The notes beneath the pieces are model-generated. The model did not search any database. It had not been told where the DNA came from and worked only from the letters and a program-made list of their open reading frames with translations. A stretch of 64,000 nucleotides of DNA from Mucilaginibacter tundrae (GTDB taxonomy: Bacteria > Bacteroidota > Bacteroidia > Sphingobacteriales > Sphingobacteriaceae): positions 124,001 to 188,000 of the forward strand of contig NZ_JACCBZ010000008.1 of assembly GCF_013408825.1 (NCBI RefSeq), in the 5' to 3' direction. Positions 1 through 7,082 of the stretch are shown piece after piece; the first letter of the stretch is position 1, and each line of letters opens with the position of its first letter. The position numbers were made by a program, and so were the translations under genes.

Positions 1-1
1 G

Positions 2-493
2 GCCCAAAAAGCCGATAGCATAGCTGCTACTAAAACTCCCGCATATAATAACCAATCGGCAAAAACTTATGTAAGCAACAAACTAAAACCCGGCTTAACT
101 ATCGAGCTTAATGCGGCGGACTCAGCAAAATTGACTACCGTGCGTGGCATAGGCGCTTCATTTGCCATCCGCATCATCCGTTACCGTAACCGGATAGGCG
201 GCTTCTATAAGAAGGAGCAATTGATGGAAGTGTACGAACTCGATTCCACCAAATACGCCGAGATAAAAGACCAGTTAACCGTCGATCCATCGCTTGTAAT
301 TAAAGTAAATATCAATACCATTTCTTTTGCATCCTTGCGGCAAAGCCCATACCTTAGCTATAAGCAAGCCAGTGCTATTATTGAGTACAGAACCCAGCAC
401 GGTAGCTATAATTCAATTGATGATGTAGGCAACGTAGCCATTATAACGCCCGATGTACTGCACAAAATTGAACCATACATAAAATTTAAATGA
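2..493 (+). CDS. Helix-hairpin-helix (ComEA-like) DNA-binding protein, 5' truncated
   Basis: The reading frame is open from base 2 to the TGA at 491-493, so the start lies before the window. The visible part holds two helix-hairpin-helix units: residues around LTTVRGIGASFAIRIIRYRN and, about 60 residues later, SFASLRQSPYLSYKQASAII. This tandem arrangement is typical of ComEA-like domains that bind DNA without sequence specificity. The N-terminal part of the visible region is Ala/Thr/Asn/Lys-rich and may be a linker after a signal or membrane segment outside the window. The stop overlaps the apt start (ATGA at 490-493), so the two are probably co-transcribed. The biological role is unknown; DNA uptake is only one possibility. 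Confidence 0.8.
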   Translation, partial: AQKADSIAATKTPAYNNQSAKTYVSNKLKPGLTIELNAADSAKLTTVRGIGASFAIRIIRYRNRIGGFYKKEQLMEVYELDSTKYAEIKDQLTVDPSLVIKVNINTISFASLRQSPYLSYKQASAIIEYRTQHGSYNSIDDVGNVAIITPDVLHKIEPYIKFK

Positions 494-1017
494 TAGCACA
501 GCAGATAAAAGCAGCCATACGTGATATACCGGATTTTCCTAAGCCCGGTATTATTTTCAAGGATATTACCCCGATTTTAAAAGATCCCGCTCTATGCGAA
601 CGAATAGTAGATATATTCGCTATAAAGCTGGCTGACAACAAGATAGATGTAGTAGCAGGTGTGGAAAGTCGCGGATTTTTGTTTGGGTTGATGTTGGCTA
701 TCCGCCTTGGTGTTCCCTTTGTGCCGGTGCGTAAAGCAGGCAAGCTACCCCATACCGTAAAGCAAAAGGTTTACGAACTGGAATACGGCACTGCTACCAT
801 CGAAATGCATATCGATGCCATCCAGCCCGGCCAGCACGTACTCATACACGACGATCTGCTGGCTACCGGCGGCACCGTAACTGCTGCCAGCGAACTGATA
901 CAGGAGCTTGGCGGAATAGTGAGCGGCTTTAGCTTTGTAGTTGGCTTAGGCTTCTTAGGCGGCAAGGAAAAGATCACCCCAATAAGCGATAATATTATAG
1001 TTCTGGCGGAATACTAA
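490..1017 (+). CDS. apt: Adenine phosphoribosyltransferase
   Basis: Apt converts adenine and PRPP to AMP and pyrophosphate in cytosolic purine salvage. The 175-aa protein has the usual length of the family. It shows the N-terminal motif IPDFPKPGIIFKDITPIL, the segment VAGVESRGFLFG, and the PRPP-binding loop VLIHDDLLATGGT near residue 120. The ATG overlaps the TGA of the upstream helix-hairpin-helix gene by four bases, which fixes the start and suggests translational coupling. No gene follows for about 670 bp. Confidence 0.97.
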   Translation: MIAQQIKAAIRDIPDFPKPGIIFKDITPILKDPALCERIVDIFAIKLADNKIDVVAGVESRGFLFGLMLAIRLGVPFVPVRKAGKLPHTVKQKVYELEYGTATIEMHIDAIQPGQHVLIHDDLLATGGTVTAASELIQELGGIVSGFSFVVGLGFLGGKEKITPISDNIIVLAEY

Positions 1018-1026
1018 TCACCGTAC

Positions 1027-1270
1027 TGTACCATGAAACAGGTGAAACAAGTGGTACATTTGGTACACTTTTGACCCGAAAAAGTGCCTTTTTGTAGCCA
1101 AAAAGTGTATTATTGGAGTAAAAAATCATCGTTTTTAGGGCTAAAAACGTTCAAAAATGCTCGTTTTTTACTATTTTTTGATGAAAAAAACGTCTTTTTT
1201 GCAGGTATTTGAATAGGTTTTTAATGTATTTTTACGAGTTTTAGCGCGGTTTTTGTTCCATAATGAAACA
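1027..1270. repeat. 244-bp intergenic element, copy 1
   Basis: Begins with a 46-bp head (1027-1072) that matches 49644-49689 at 42 of 46 positions and contains GGTACATTTGGTACA. It continues through about 180 bases full of short A5 and T5 runs and ends with CCATAATGAAACA. The partner copy has the same head, similar A/T-run texture and a matching tail at almost the same distance (242 bp). Identity of the middle is low; the equivalence rests on the two ends and the length. Confidence 0.6.
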
Positions 1271-1301
1271 CTTTCAAAGCCATCACAGCAAACAAACACG
1301 T

Positions 1302-1488
1302 GCGCAAAGACTCGACAGAAAAAACTGGGCCGTGTCACACTGAGGTAATCGAAGTGTGGCCTCGCGGGCAGAAGGTATTTTCCGTCTTGAATTTTTGGTT
1401 CTTTGGCAAGACAAAAGAACTAGCCTCCGCAGCAATGGGCGACAGAATACCTATAAAACGAATATATCTCGCTGAGGAACGAAGTATA
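1302..1488 (+). repeat. GC-rich dispersed repeat, diverged copy
   Basis: Shares GCGCAAA.., CGCGGGCAGAAGG, TTTTCCGTCTTGA, a CTTTGG..CAAGACAAAAG dyad and GCTGAGGAACGAAG with copies near 6055, 54691, 54981 and 62381. This copy has extra sequence around CACACTGAGGTAATCGAAGTGTG, itself an inverted repeat. The open frame across it is an artefact of the repeat. Confidence 0.7.
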
Positions 1489-1686
1489 TTGTACAGTTGT
1501 AAACTACTTTAGATTCTTCACTCCATTCAGAATGACAAAGGGAGATTTTAAAGTTTATACAAACTAGGTCTCTCCTCCCCAAAAAAAATATCCAAATCTT
1601 CGCACATAAAATATTAAAATTAATATCTTCATCATTTTTAAGCCAATTAAACTAATGCCCTGTGTTTTACAGGTAATTCAAACTAT

Positions 1687-3534
1687 ATGACTACGGTTAC
1701 CAACAAATCCCCGAAGGGTAAAAAACTGCTGCTTTTTAAAGTGCTGGCTGCTCTGTTTCCGTTTGTTTTATTGGTTTTGCTGGAGTTCGCCCTTCGCTTT
1801 TTCCATTACGGGCACAATACCGATCTGTTTATCAAAGATCCGTATGATGATCACTATATGGTGATGAATAACTATGCGTCCGACAAGTTTTTCTCCGATA
1901 CAGCAAACGCTACCAAAGGTAACTCCGAGCTGTTCCAGATTGATAAAGCTCCTAATACCTTCCGCATATTTGTACTTGGCGAATCAACCACTATCGGTTA
2001 CCCATATTTTCATAACGGTTCCTTTCACCGGTGGCTGCAATACCGTTTGAATAGGATGTACCCCGATAAAAATTTCGAGATCATCAACCTCTCATTAACA
2101 GCGGTAAATTCCTATACCGTGCTTGATTTCGGTAAACAACTAGCGCAATACCAGCCCGATGCAGTGCTGATCTATACCGGGCATAACGAGTATTACGGCG
2201 CTTTGGGCGTAGGCTCAACCAGCTACATCGGCAGTAACCGTTTTCTGGTGCAAACCCTGCTAAAGCTGCGTACCTTAAAGGTGGTGCAGTTGTTCAATAA
2301 TTGTATCAAGAAAGTATCGGGGGCATTCGCGTCCCACAAAAACGCCGCCGACCGCACAACCCTCATGCAACGTATGGCCTCACGCCAGCATATCGGACTG
2401 AATTCTACCGATTACCAGGCCGGTATCAATCAGTACGACAAAAACATGACCGAACTTTGCCGCTTATTGAACGATGAAAAAATACCAACGTTTTTAAGCA
2501 CGGTAGTGAGTAACGAGAAAGATCAGCCGCCTTTTATTAGCAATGGTACCGGTCCAAATTCGGCAATGGGCTTTTATAAAGCAGGGCAGCAGGCCTTTGC
2601 AAAAGGCGACTATACCACCGCCAAGCAGGATTTCGATAAAGCAAAAGAATTGGACGAACTCCGTTTCCGTGCACCCGAGGCAATCAATACCATCATCAGG
2701 AAGCTCGCTACTGAATTTTCCGAAGTTCATTTGGTAGATACTAAGAAGGAATTTGAGCAATATTCGCCGCATGGTATCGTCGGCAACGAAACCATACTGG
2801 AGCATTTGCACCCTAATTTGCATGGGTATTCCATCATGTCCGATGCATTTTTCCAGGCGATGCAAAGTCAGCATTTGATAGCTGATTCTGCCGAGAGACA
2901 AATCAGCTATGCGCAATTAGTAAAAGAGATGCCAGTTACCAAAATGGATTCATTAATAGGATTGATTCAAATCACAAATCTTAAAACAGGCTGGCCGTTC
3001 AATCAGCCAATACCTGCGGGTTACAAACCCGATACCAGCGTTAGTGGCGAATTAGCTTTGCGCATAGAGTCTGCCCAGGCTACATGGGCTGATGGTATGG
3101 ATCAGTTGTTTAGTTACTATAAAAACAGCGATGATAAAGAAGGCGCATTAAGAATAATGAAGGCAATGAACCTGGAATTTCCAAACGAAAAACAATACTG
3201 TGGTAATGCAGCCAACGTTGACGCGATTTTGGGTAATTATGATGAAGCAGCTTTTTATTATAGGAAATTGTACCAGTTAGAGCCGAACGATCAATTGGCC
3301 GTAAACATATTCCAACTTTATCTGCGTGCCGATGAACCAAACAAGGCGCTTGGATATATCAAAAATCTGCCGCAGGCACAACAAGGGCAGGCGTTCAATA
3401 TCCTTACCCAAATTATTAATGATAAGGCCATCTTAGCTAAGCAGCCGCATGACCCGCAGGCAACAGCGCGTTTGATAGGAAACTATAAGTTATTGGGCTT
3501 AACAGATGTAGCGGCAAAATTTTCAGCAAAGTAA
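1687..3534 (+). CDS. SGNH/GDSL-type hydrolase with membrane anchor and TPR-like tail
   Basis: A 615-aa protein with one N-terminal membrane helix (residues about 14-35, LLLFKVLAALFPFVLLVLLE). An SGNH-hydrolase core follows: FVLGESTTIGYPY carries the nucleophile Ser in a GES rather than GDS context, NLSLTAVNSYT supplies the Gly/Asn-type block, IYTGHNEYYG the Asn block, and HLHPNLHGYSIMSDAF the C-terminal His. A repeat-rich helical part inserted after about residue 280 and the C-terminal 150 residues (GNYDEAAFYYRKLYQLEPND) resemble TPR units. It lies one base upstream of an SxtJ-like gene and in the same cassette as a carbamoyltransferase. A role in esterifying or de-esterifying an extracellular glycan is inferred; the substrate is unknown. 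Confidence 0.8.
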   Translation: MTTVTNKSPKGKKLLLFKVLAALFPFVLLVLLEFALRFFHYGHNTDLFIKDPYDDHYMVMNNYASDKFFSDTANATKGNSELFQIDKAPNTFRIFVLGESTTIGYPYFHNGSFHRWLQYRLNRMYPDKNFEIINLSLTAVNSYTVLDFGKQLAQYQPDAVLIYTGHNEYYGALGVGSTSYIGSNRFLVQTLLKLRTLKVVQLFNNCIKKVSGAFASHKNAADRTTLMQRMASRQHIGLNSTDYQAGINQYDKNMTELCRLLNDEKIPTFLSTVVSNEKDQPPFISNGTGPNSAMGFYKAGQQAFAKGDYTTAKQDFDKAKELDELRFRAPEAINTIIRKLATEFSEVHLVDTKKEFEQYSPHGIVGNETILEHLHPNLHGYSIMSDAFFQAMQSQHLIADSAERQISYAQLVKEMPVTKMDSLIGLIQITNLKTGWPFNQPIPAGYKPDTSVSGELALRIESAQATWADGMDQLFSYYKNSDDKEGALRIMKAMNLEFPNEKQYCGNAANVDAILGNYDEAAFYYRKLYQLEPNDQLAVNIFQLYLRADEPNKALGYIKNLPQAQQGQAFNILTQIINDKAILAKQPHDPQATARLIGNYKLLGLTDVAAKFSAK

Positions 3535-3926
3535 TGGAAAGCGCGCCTATAAAACAGAATCGTAAGTTTGGCTATACTGTGGCCATTGCTTTGTTGGTTT
3601 TATCGGTATTCCGTATATTTATAAGGCACAACCAAGGGTGGTGGGTGGCTTTTGCTATCGCGATAGTGTTACTGCTGTTTTCGTTGCTTAAGCCTGTTTT
3701 GTTAAACCCTTTGCGCTTGGTTTGGGATAAAATAGGGCATGTGTTGGGCACTATCAATACTTATGTTTTGCTTACTATCTTTTACTTTTTGATACTGAGC
3801 CCGCTGGGGATGATCATGCGTTTATTTGGAAAGGATATTTTGAAGATAAAGTGGTTGAAAAATAAGGATACCTATTGGGAAGATGCTTCGGTAAAAGAAG
3901 TTAGCAGCATGAAGAATCAATTTTAA
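3534..3926 (+). CDS. SxtJ-like membrane protein
   Basis: A 130-aa protein with four hydrophobic segments (about residues 12-30, 35-52, 69-98 split by a short turn) and a charged C-terminus ending KNKDTYWEDASVKEVSSMKN. The motif pattern (GWWVAFAIAIVLLLFSLLKP, LGMIMRLFGKD) is that of the SxtJ family, which accompanies NodU/SxtI-type carbamoyltransferases. The start overlaps the stop of the upstream SGNH gene (TAATG), which indicates co-translation. The molecular function of SxtJ proteins is not established; membrane support of glycan modification is an inference from neighbours. Confidence 0.75.
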   Translation: MESAPIKQNRKFGYTVAIALLVLSVFRIFIRHNQGWWVAFAIAIVLLLFSLLKPVLLNPLRLVWDKIGHVLGTINTYVLLTIFYFLILSPLGMIMRLFGKDILKIKWLKNKDTYWEDASVKEVSSMKNQF

Positions 3927-4017
3927 GAGCCCCTCCCAACCCTCCCCGGAAGGGAGGGCTTTTAAATAAAAATAAATTAAGTCTCCCCTACTGGGGGAGA
4001 TTTAGAGGGGGCTGTTG
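3927..4017. repeat. CTCCC/GGGAG hairpin cassette, copy 1
   Basis: Contains two hairpins in tandem: CCCTCCCCGGAAGGGAGGG, then, after an A-rich spacer, CTCCCCTACTGGGGGAG followed by ATTTAGAGGGGGCT. The whole block begins with AGCCCC and ends with GGGGCT, so it can also fold end to end. A second copy lies at 35858-35940. It separates sxtJ-like and DUF5989 genes within an otherwise compact cassette. Confidence 0.75.
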
Positions 4018-4033
4018 CGATTAAATAAATATT

Positions 4034-4183
4034 ATGGAAGTTTTATTAGAGTTTTTCAGATTTTTAAAACAGCGTAAACGCTACTGGCTTTGGCCTTTGT
4101 GTATTGTGCTGGTGTTGCTGGCTACCTTTTTGGTTATAGCCCAGGGCTCGGCATTGGCGCCTTTTATTTACTCACTTTTTTAA
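4034..4183 (+). CDS. DUF5989 small membrane protein (SxtK-like)
   Basis: A 49-aa protein: a short amphipathic N-terminus (MEVLLEFFRFLKQRKRYW) followed by one membrane helix (LWPLCIVLVLLATFLVIA) and a short tail. The basic RKRYW before the helix predicts a cytosolic N-terminus. Length and pattern match DUF5989, small proteins that sit between SxtJ-type and carbamoyltransferase genes. It ends six bases before the carbamoyltransferase start. No activity is known; a partner role for the enzyme is inferred. Confidence 0.75.
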   Translation: MEVLLEFFRFLKQRKRYWLWPLCIVLVLLATFLVIAQGSALAPFIYSLF

Positions 4184-4189
4184 GCGAAG

Positions 4190-5965
4190 ATGTACATCCT
4201 CGGGATCTCTGCCTATTACCATGATAGTGCCGCCTGCTTAGTTCAGGATGGTAATATCCTATCGGCAGCACAGGAGGAGCGTTTCACCCGTATAAAAAAC
4301 GATGCCGCTTTCCCGGAAAAAAGCATCAGATATTGCCTTGAACAAGCAGAAATTACACTTAGTCAGGTTGATCACATAGTTTACTACGAAAAGCCATTTT
4401 TAAAATTTGAGCGCTTGCTCGAAACACATTTGGCATTCGCGCCCTTCGGCGTAAAGTCGTTTTTAAAAGCGATGCCCTTATGGCTAAAGGAAAAGCTCTA
4501 TTTTAAAAAGATGCTCACCAAAGCCCTACAGCAAATTGATCCGGAGTGGAAAAATAACAACCATAATTTATTATTTACCGAGCATCATCAATCGCATGCG
4601 GCATCGGCATTTTATCCTTCGCCTTTTGATAAAGCCATTATTTTAACGGTGGATGGCGTAGGCGAATGGGCCACAACATCTATTAGCAAAGGCGATGGCA
4701 ATGTTATTGAAAACGTCAGTCATATCAATTTTCCGCATTCTATCGGGTTACTGTATTCTGCTTTTACCTATTATTTAGGCTTTAAGGTGAATTGCGATGA
4801 ATATAAAGTGATGGGCCTCGCACCTTATGGCAAACCTTTTTATACCGATCTGATTTTAAAGGAACTGATCGACATTAAGGAAGATGGTTCCTTCAGGCTG
4901 AATATGAAATACTTTACCTACGCCACCGGTTTAACCATGACGGGTAATAAATTCGATCAGCTCTTTAAAAATCCTGTCCGCCAACCCAAAGCTGAGTTGA
5001 CCACATTCCACATGGATATAGCCGCATCTATCCAGCAGGCCACCGAATATGTGCTGCTTAAACTGACAACCTGCCTCTATCAGCAATACCAGGAAGACAA
5101 TCTATGCCTTGCGGGAGGAGTAGCGCTGAACTGCGTGGCAAATGGCAAGATATTAAAACAATCCGGCTTTAAAAATATCTGGATCCAACCTGCCGCCGGT
5201 GATGCAGGCGGCGCATTAGGAGCAGCTTTAGCTGTTTATCACGAGCATCTGAAACAACCAAGAATTATCCAGCCGAAGGACAGCATGCACAATGCCCTGC
5301 TCGGCCCGGAATATACTGATGAGTACATCAAACAAATCCTCACCAACCATAACCTCAAATTTGAAGAATTACCCGACGATGAGCTATACAAAGCCATCGC
5401 CCAGGGAATAGCCGCAGGCAAAGTAATCGGCAGGTTTAAAGGCCGCATGGAATTTGGTCCGCGGGCGTTAGGCGCGCGCAGCATCATTGCCGATCCGCGA
5501 AACAGCAGTATGCAGTCCGTATTGAACAACAAGATCAAATTCCGCGAATCATTCCGCCCCTTCGCCCCGGCAGTACTCGAGCAACATGCCAATGAATATT
5601 TCGACCTGGGCGCGCCAAGCCCCTATATGTTATTAGTTGGCAAAGTGCGCGAAGAAAAGCGCAAAACTCCTTTAGAAGATCAGCAGAATTCCCTTAAAAA
5701 AATAAACCAGGAACGCTCCGTAATCCCTGCCATTACGCATTTGGATTATTCTGCCCGTCTGCAAACCGTAAACCAAAACCAGCACCCCGACTTTTATAAA
5801 CTCGTAGACGCGTTCTATCAACTAACCGGCTGCCCAATGGTGATCAACACCTCCTTCAACCGCATGGATGAACCGATAGTGTGCACACCCGAAGATGCCA
5901 TCCTATGCTTCCTAAATACAGAGATCGATGTACTTGCAATAGAGAACTTTTTAGTAAAGAAGTAA
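4190..5965 (+). CDS. NodU/CmcH-family O-carbamoyltransferase (SxtI-like)
   Basis: A 591-aa enzyme of the family that transfers a carbamoyl group from carbamoyl phosphate, through a carbamoyl-adenylate, onto a hydroxyl of a sugar or small molecule. The N-terminal Kae1-like domain shows ISAYYHDSAACLV and EERFTRIKND; the metal-binding block is HHQSHAASAFYPSPF followed by ILTVDGVGEWA. The C-terminal domain has FKGRMEFGPRALGARSI and NTSFNRMDEPIVCTPEDA, the usual signatures. It closes the cassette with an SGNH hydrolase, SxtJ-like and DUF5989 proteins, which points to decoration of an exported polysaccharide rather than a toxin. The acceptor cannot be told from the sequence. Confidence 0.92.
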   Translation: MYILGISAYYHDSAACLVQDGNILSAAQEERFTRIKNDAAFPEKSIRYCLEQAEITLSQVDHIVYYEKPFLKFERLLETHLAFAPFGVKSFLKAMPLWLKEKLYFKKMLTKALQQIDPEWKNNNHNLLFTEHHQSHAASAFYPSPFDKAIILTVDGVGEWATTSISKGDGNVIENVSHINFPHSIGLLYSAFTYYLGFKVNCDEYKVMGLAPYGKPFYTDLILKELIDIKEDGSFRLNMKYFTYATGLTMTGNKFDQLFKNPVRQPKAELTTFHMDIAASIQQATEYVLLKLTTCLYQQYQEDNLCLAGGVALNCVANGKILKQSGFKNIWIQPAAGDAGGALGAALAVYHEHLKQPRIIQPKDSMHNALLGPEYTDEYIKQILTNHNLKFEELPDDELYKAIAQGIAAGKVIGRFKGRMEFGPRALGARSIIADPRNSSMQSVLNNKIKFRESFRPFAPAVLEQHANEYFDLGAPSPYMLLVGKVREEKRKTPLEDQQNSLKKINQERSVIPAITHLDYSARLQTVNQNQHPDFYKLVDAFYQLTGCPMVINTSFNRMDEPIVCTPEDAILCFLNTEIDVLAIENFLVKK

Positions 5966-5978
5966 CTAATAAACACGA

Positions 5979-6239
5979 TTGTCATGCCGAGCGTAGCGAA
6001 GCATCTGTACACTTGTTGCCACCTTGCAAGTTCTTCGCGATGCCCAAATAACAAGTAAAGCGCAAAGGCCCGACGGAAAACCGGGCCGGGAGTTGGCCTT
6101 GCGGGCAGAAGGTTTTTTCCGTCTTGATCTTTTGCTACCTTTTGGATCAAGCCAAAAGTAGTAGCCTCCGCGGCAATGAGCGGGCGAGAATATATTAAAT
6201 AAACGAGAATATGTCTGCTGCGGAACGAAGCATCTAGTC
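5979..6239 (+). repeat. GC-rich dispersed repeat, copy near 6.1 kb, in a gene-free stretch
   Basis: Bases 5966-6304 hold no gene. The core (6055-6195) has GCCCGACGGAAAACCGGGCC, GCGGGCAGAAGG, TTTTCCGTCTTGATCTTTTG, TTGGATCAAGCCAAAAG and CGGCAATGAGCGGGCGAGAA, nearly identical to the copies at 54691 and 54981. It is flanked by degenerate TCATTCTGAG-like sequence (GTCATGCCGAGCGTAGCGAAGCATCT) and ends with GCTGCGGAACGAAGCATCT. Open frames on either strand across it are repeat artefacts. Confidence 0.8.
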
Positions 6240-6289
6240 ACAATGGTAAGTCTTAACACCGTCCGCTGTTACCCAATTCCACTAATTAG

Positions 6290-6297
6290 TATATTTG
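6290..6297 (+). promoter_or_regulatory. Bacteroidetes -7 box upstream of the acetyltransferase
   Basis: TATATTTG fits the TAnnTTTG consensus of the primary sigma factor. It ends only seven bases before the ATG at 6305, so an mRNA starting here would be nearly leaderless. A -33 TTG is not clear (CTGTTA at 6266-6271 is the closest), which lowers confidence. Confidence 0.4.
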
Positions 6298-6304
6298 CCT
6301 CCGC

Positions 6305-6811
6305 ATGGAAACACCATCTATAACACTGCGTAACGCGACAGAATCCGACCTCCCCGCTATCTTGGAGATCTATAACGACATAATACTAACAACCACAGCC
6401 GTATACAGCGAAGAGCCCCATACCCTGCAAATGCGCCTCGACTGGTTTAATGAACGTAAACAAGCAGGTTTCCCGGTAATTGTTGCCGAACAAGCCGGTG
6501 TTTTAGTCGGATTTGCCACCTACGGAAAATTTAGACTATGGCCATGCTACCGTTTTACGGTTGAGCATTCGGTTTACGTGCACAAAAACAGCCGCGGACA
6601 AGGCATCAGCAAAATATTATTACAAGAGATCATTTCACTTGCCAAAAGTGCTGGGATGCACGCGTTGATTGCAGGTGTAGATAGTGAGAACGACATCAGT
6701 CTGCAATTACACCTCAAATTCGGCTTTACACAAGTAGCCCGTTTCAAAGAAGTAGGCTTCAAGTTTGGCCGTTGGCTGGATCTGATCTTTCTTGAGCTGA
6801 TATTGAGTTAG
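6305..6811 (+). CDS. GNAT N-acetyltransferase, phosphinothricin acetyltransferase-like
   Basis: A 168-aa GNAT-fold protein with the standard order of motifs: ITLRNATESDLPAILEIYND at the N-terminus, VAEQAGVLVGFATYG (beta 4), EHSVYVHKNSRGQGISKILL (acetyl-CoA pyrophosphate loop RGQGIS), and a C-terminal HLKFGFTQVARFKEVGFKFG. The C-terminal GFKFGRWLDL and the N-terminal layout match the PAT/Bar-like subgroup that acetylates phosphinothricin-type or methionine-sulfone-type amines. Substrate is not certain. It is a single gene, flanked on both sides by copies of the GC-rich repeat. Confidence 0.85.
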   Translation: METPSITLRNATESDLPAILEIYNDIILTTTAVYSEEPHTLQMRLDWFNERKQAGFPVIVAEQAGVLVGFATYGKFRLWPCYRFTVEHSVYVHKNSRGQGISKILLQEIISLAKSAGMHALIAGVDSENDISLQLHLKFGFTQVARFKEVGFKFGRWLDLIFLELILS

Positions 6812-6835
6812 TATCAAGTATCAAGACAAAAATTA

Positions 6836-6912
6836 AAGAGCGCGCAAATGCCCGACAGAAAACCGGGCCGGGAGCAGGCCTTAAACAAAAATCTCTCTGC
6901 TGAGGAACGAAG
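6836..6912 (+). repeat. GC-rich dispersed repeat, internally deleted copy
   Basis: Keeps the left end (GAGCGCGCAAATGCCCGACAGAAAACCGGGCCGGGAG) and the right end (TCTGCTGAGGAACGAAGCA) but lacks the central hairpin of about 90 bases. The short open frame from 6848 is an artefact. Confidence 0.7.
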
Positions 6913-7082
6913 CACCACTTTTCCTCAAAAATATTTTCACCATTTTAAAACCACCAATACCACTTTAAATCAACTAAACATCAAATTCATACCATATACC
7001 ATTTTGTACTACTTTCTAAGTATAAAATCCTGAAACTAAGCTGTGATTTAATGCGTTACTTTGCTGTAACCAATTATAAATC

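Larger units (their letters stand above)
1018..1686. other. Gene-free stretch made of two dispersed repeats
   Basis: No credible coding region is seen in these 669 bases. Bases 1027-1270 are one copy of a 244-bp element found again at 49644. Bases 1302-1488 are a diverged copy of the GC-rich repeat family, and bases 1511-1541 are a single arm of the TCATTCTGAG palindrome. The remaining AT-rich 140 bases before 1687 may carry the promoter of the next gene, but no clear TAnnTTTG box is visible. Confidence 0.7.

Noticed and set aside
1300..1512. 70-codon open frame on the plus strand
   Set aside because: It lies wholly in a GC-rich repeat copy; the same peptide words appear in frames at 54630 and 55020.
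5818..6259. Two minus-strand frames after the carbamoyltransferase
   Set aside because: They overlap the end of that gene and the repeat at 5979-6239 and have no coding character.
6848..7033. 61-codon frame before the acyl-CoA dehydrogenase
   Set aside because: Starts inside a deleted repeat copy and continues in AT-rich sequence with no protein-like pattern.
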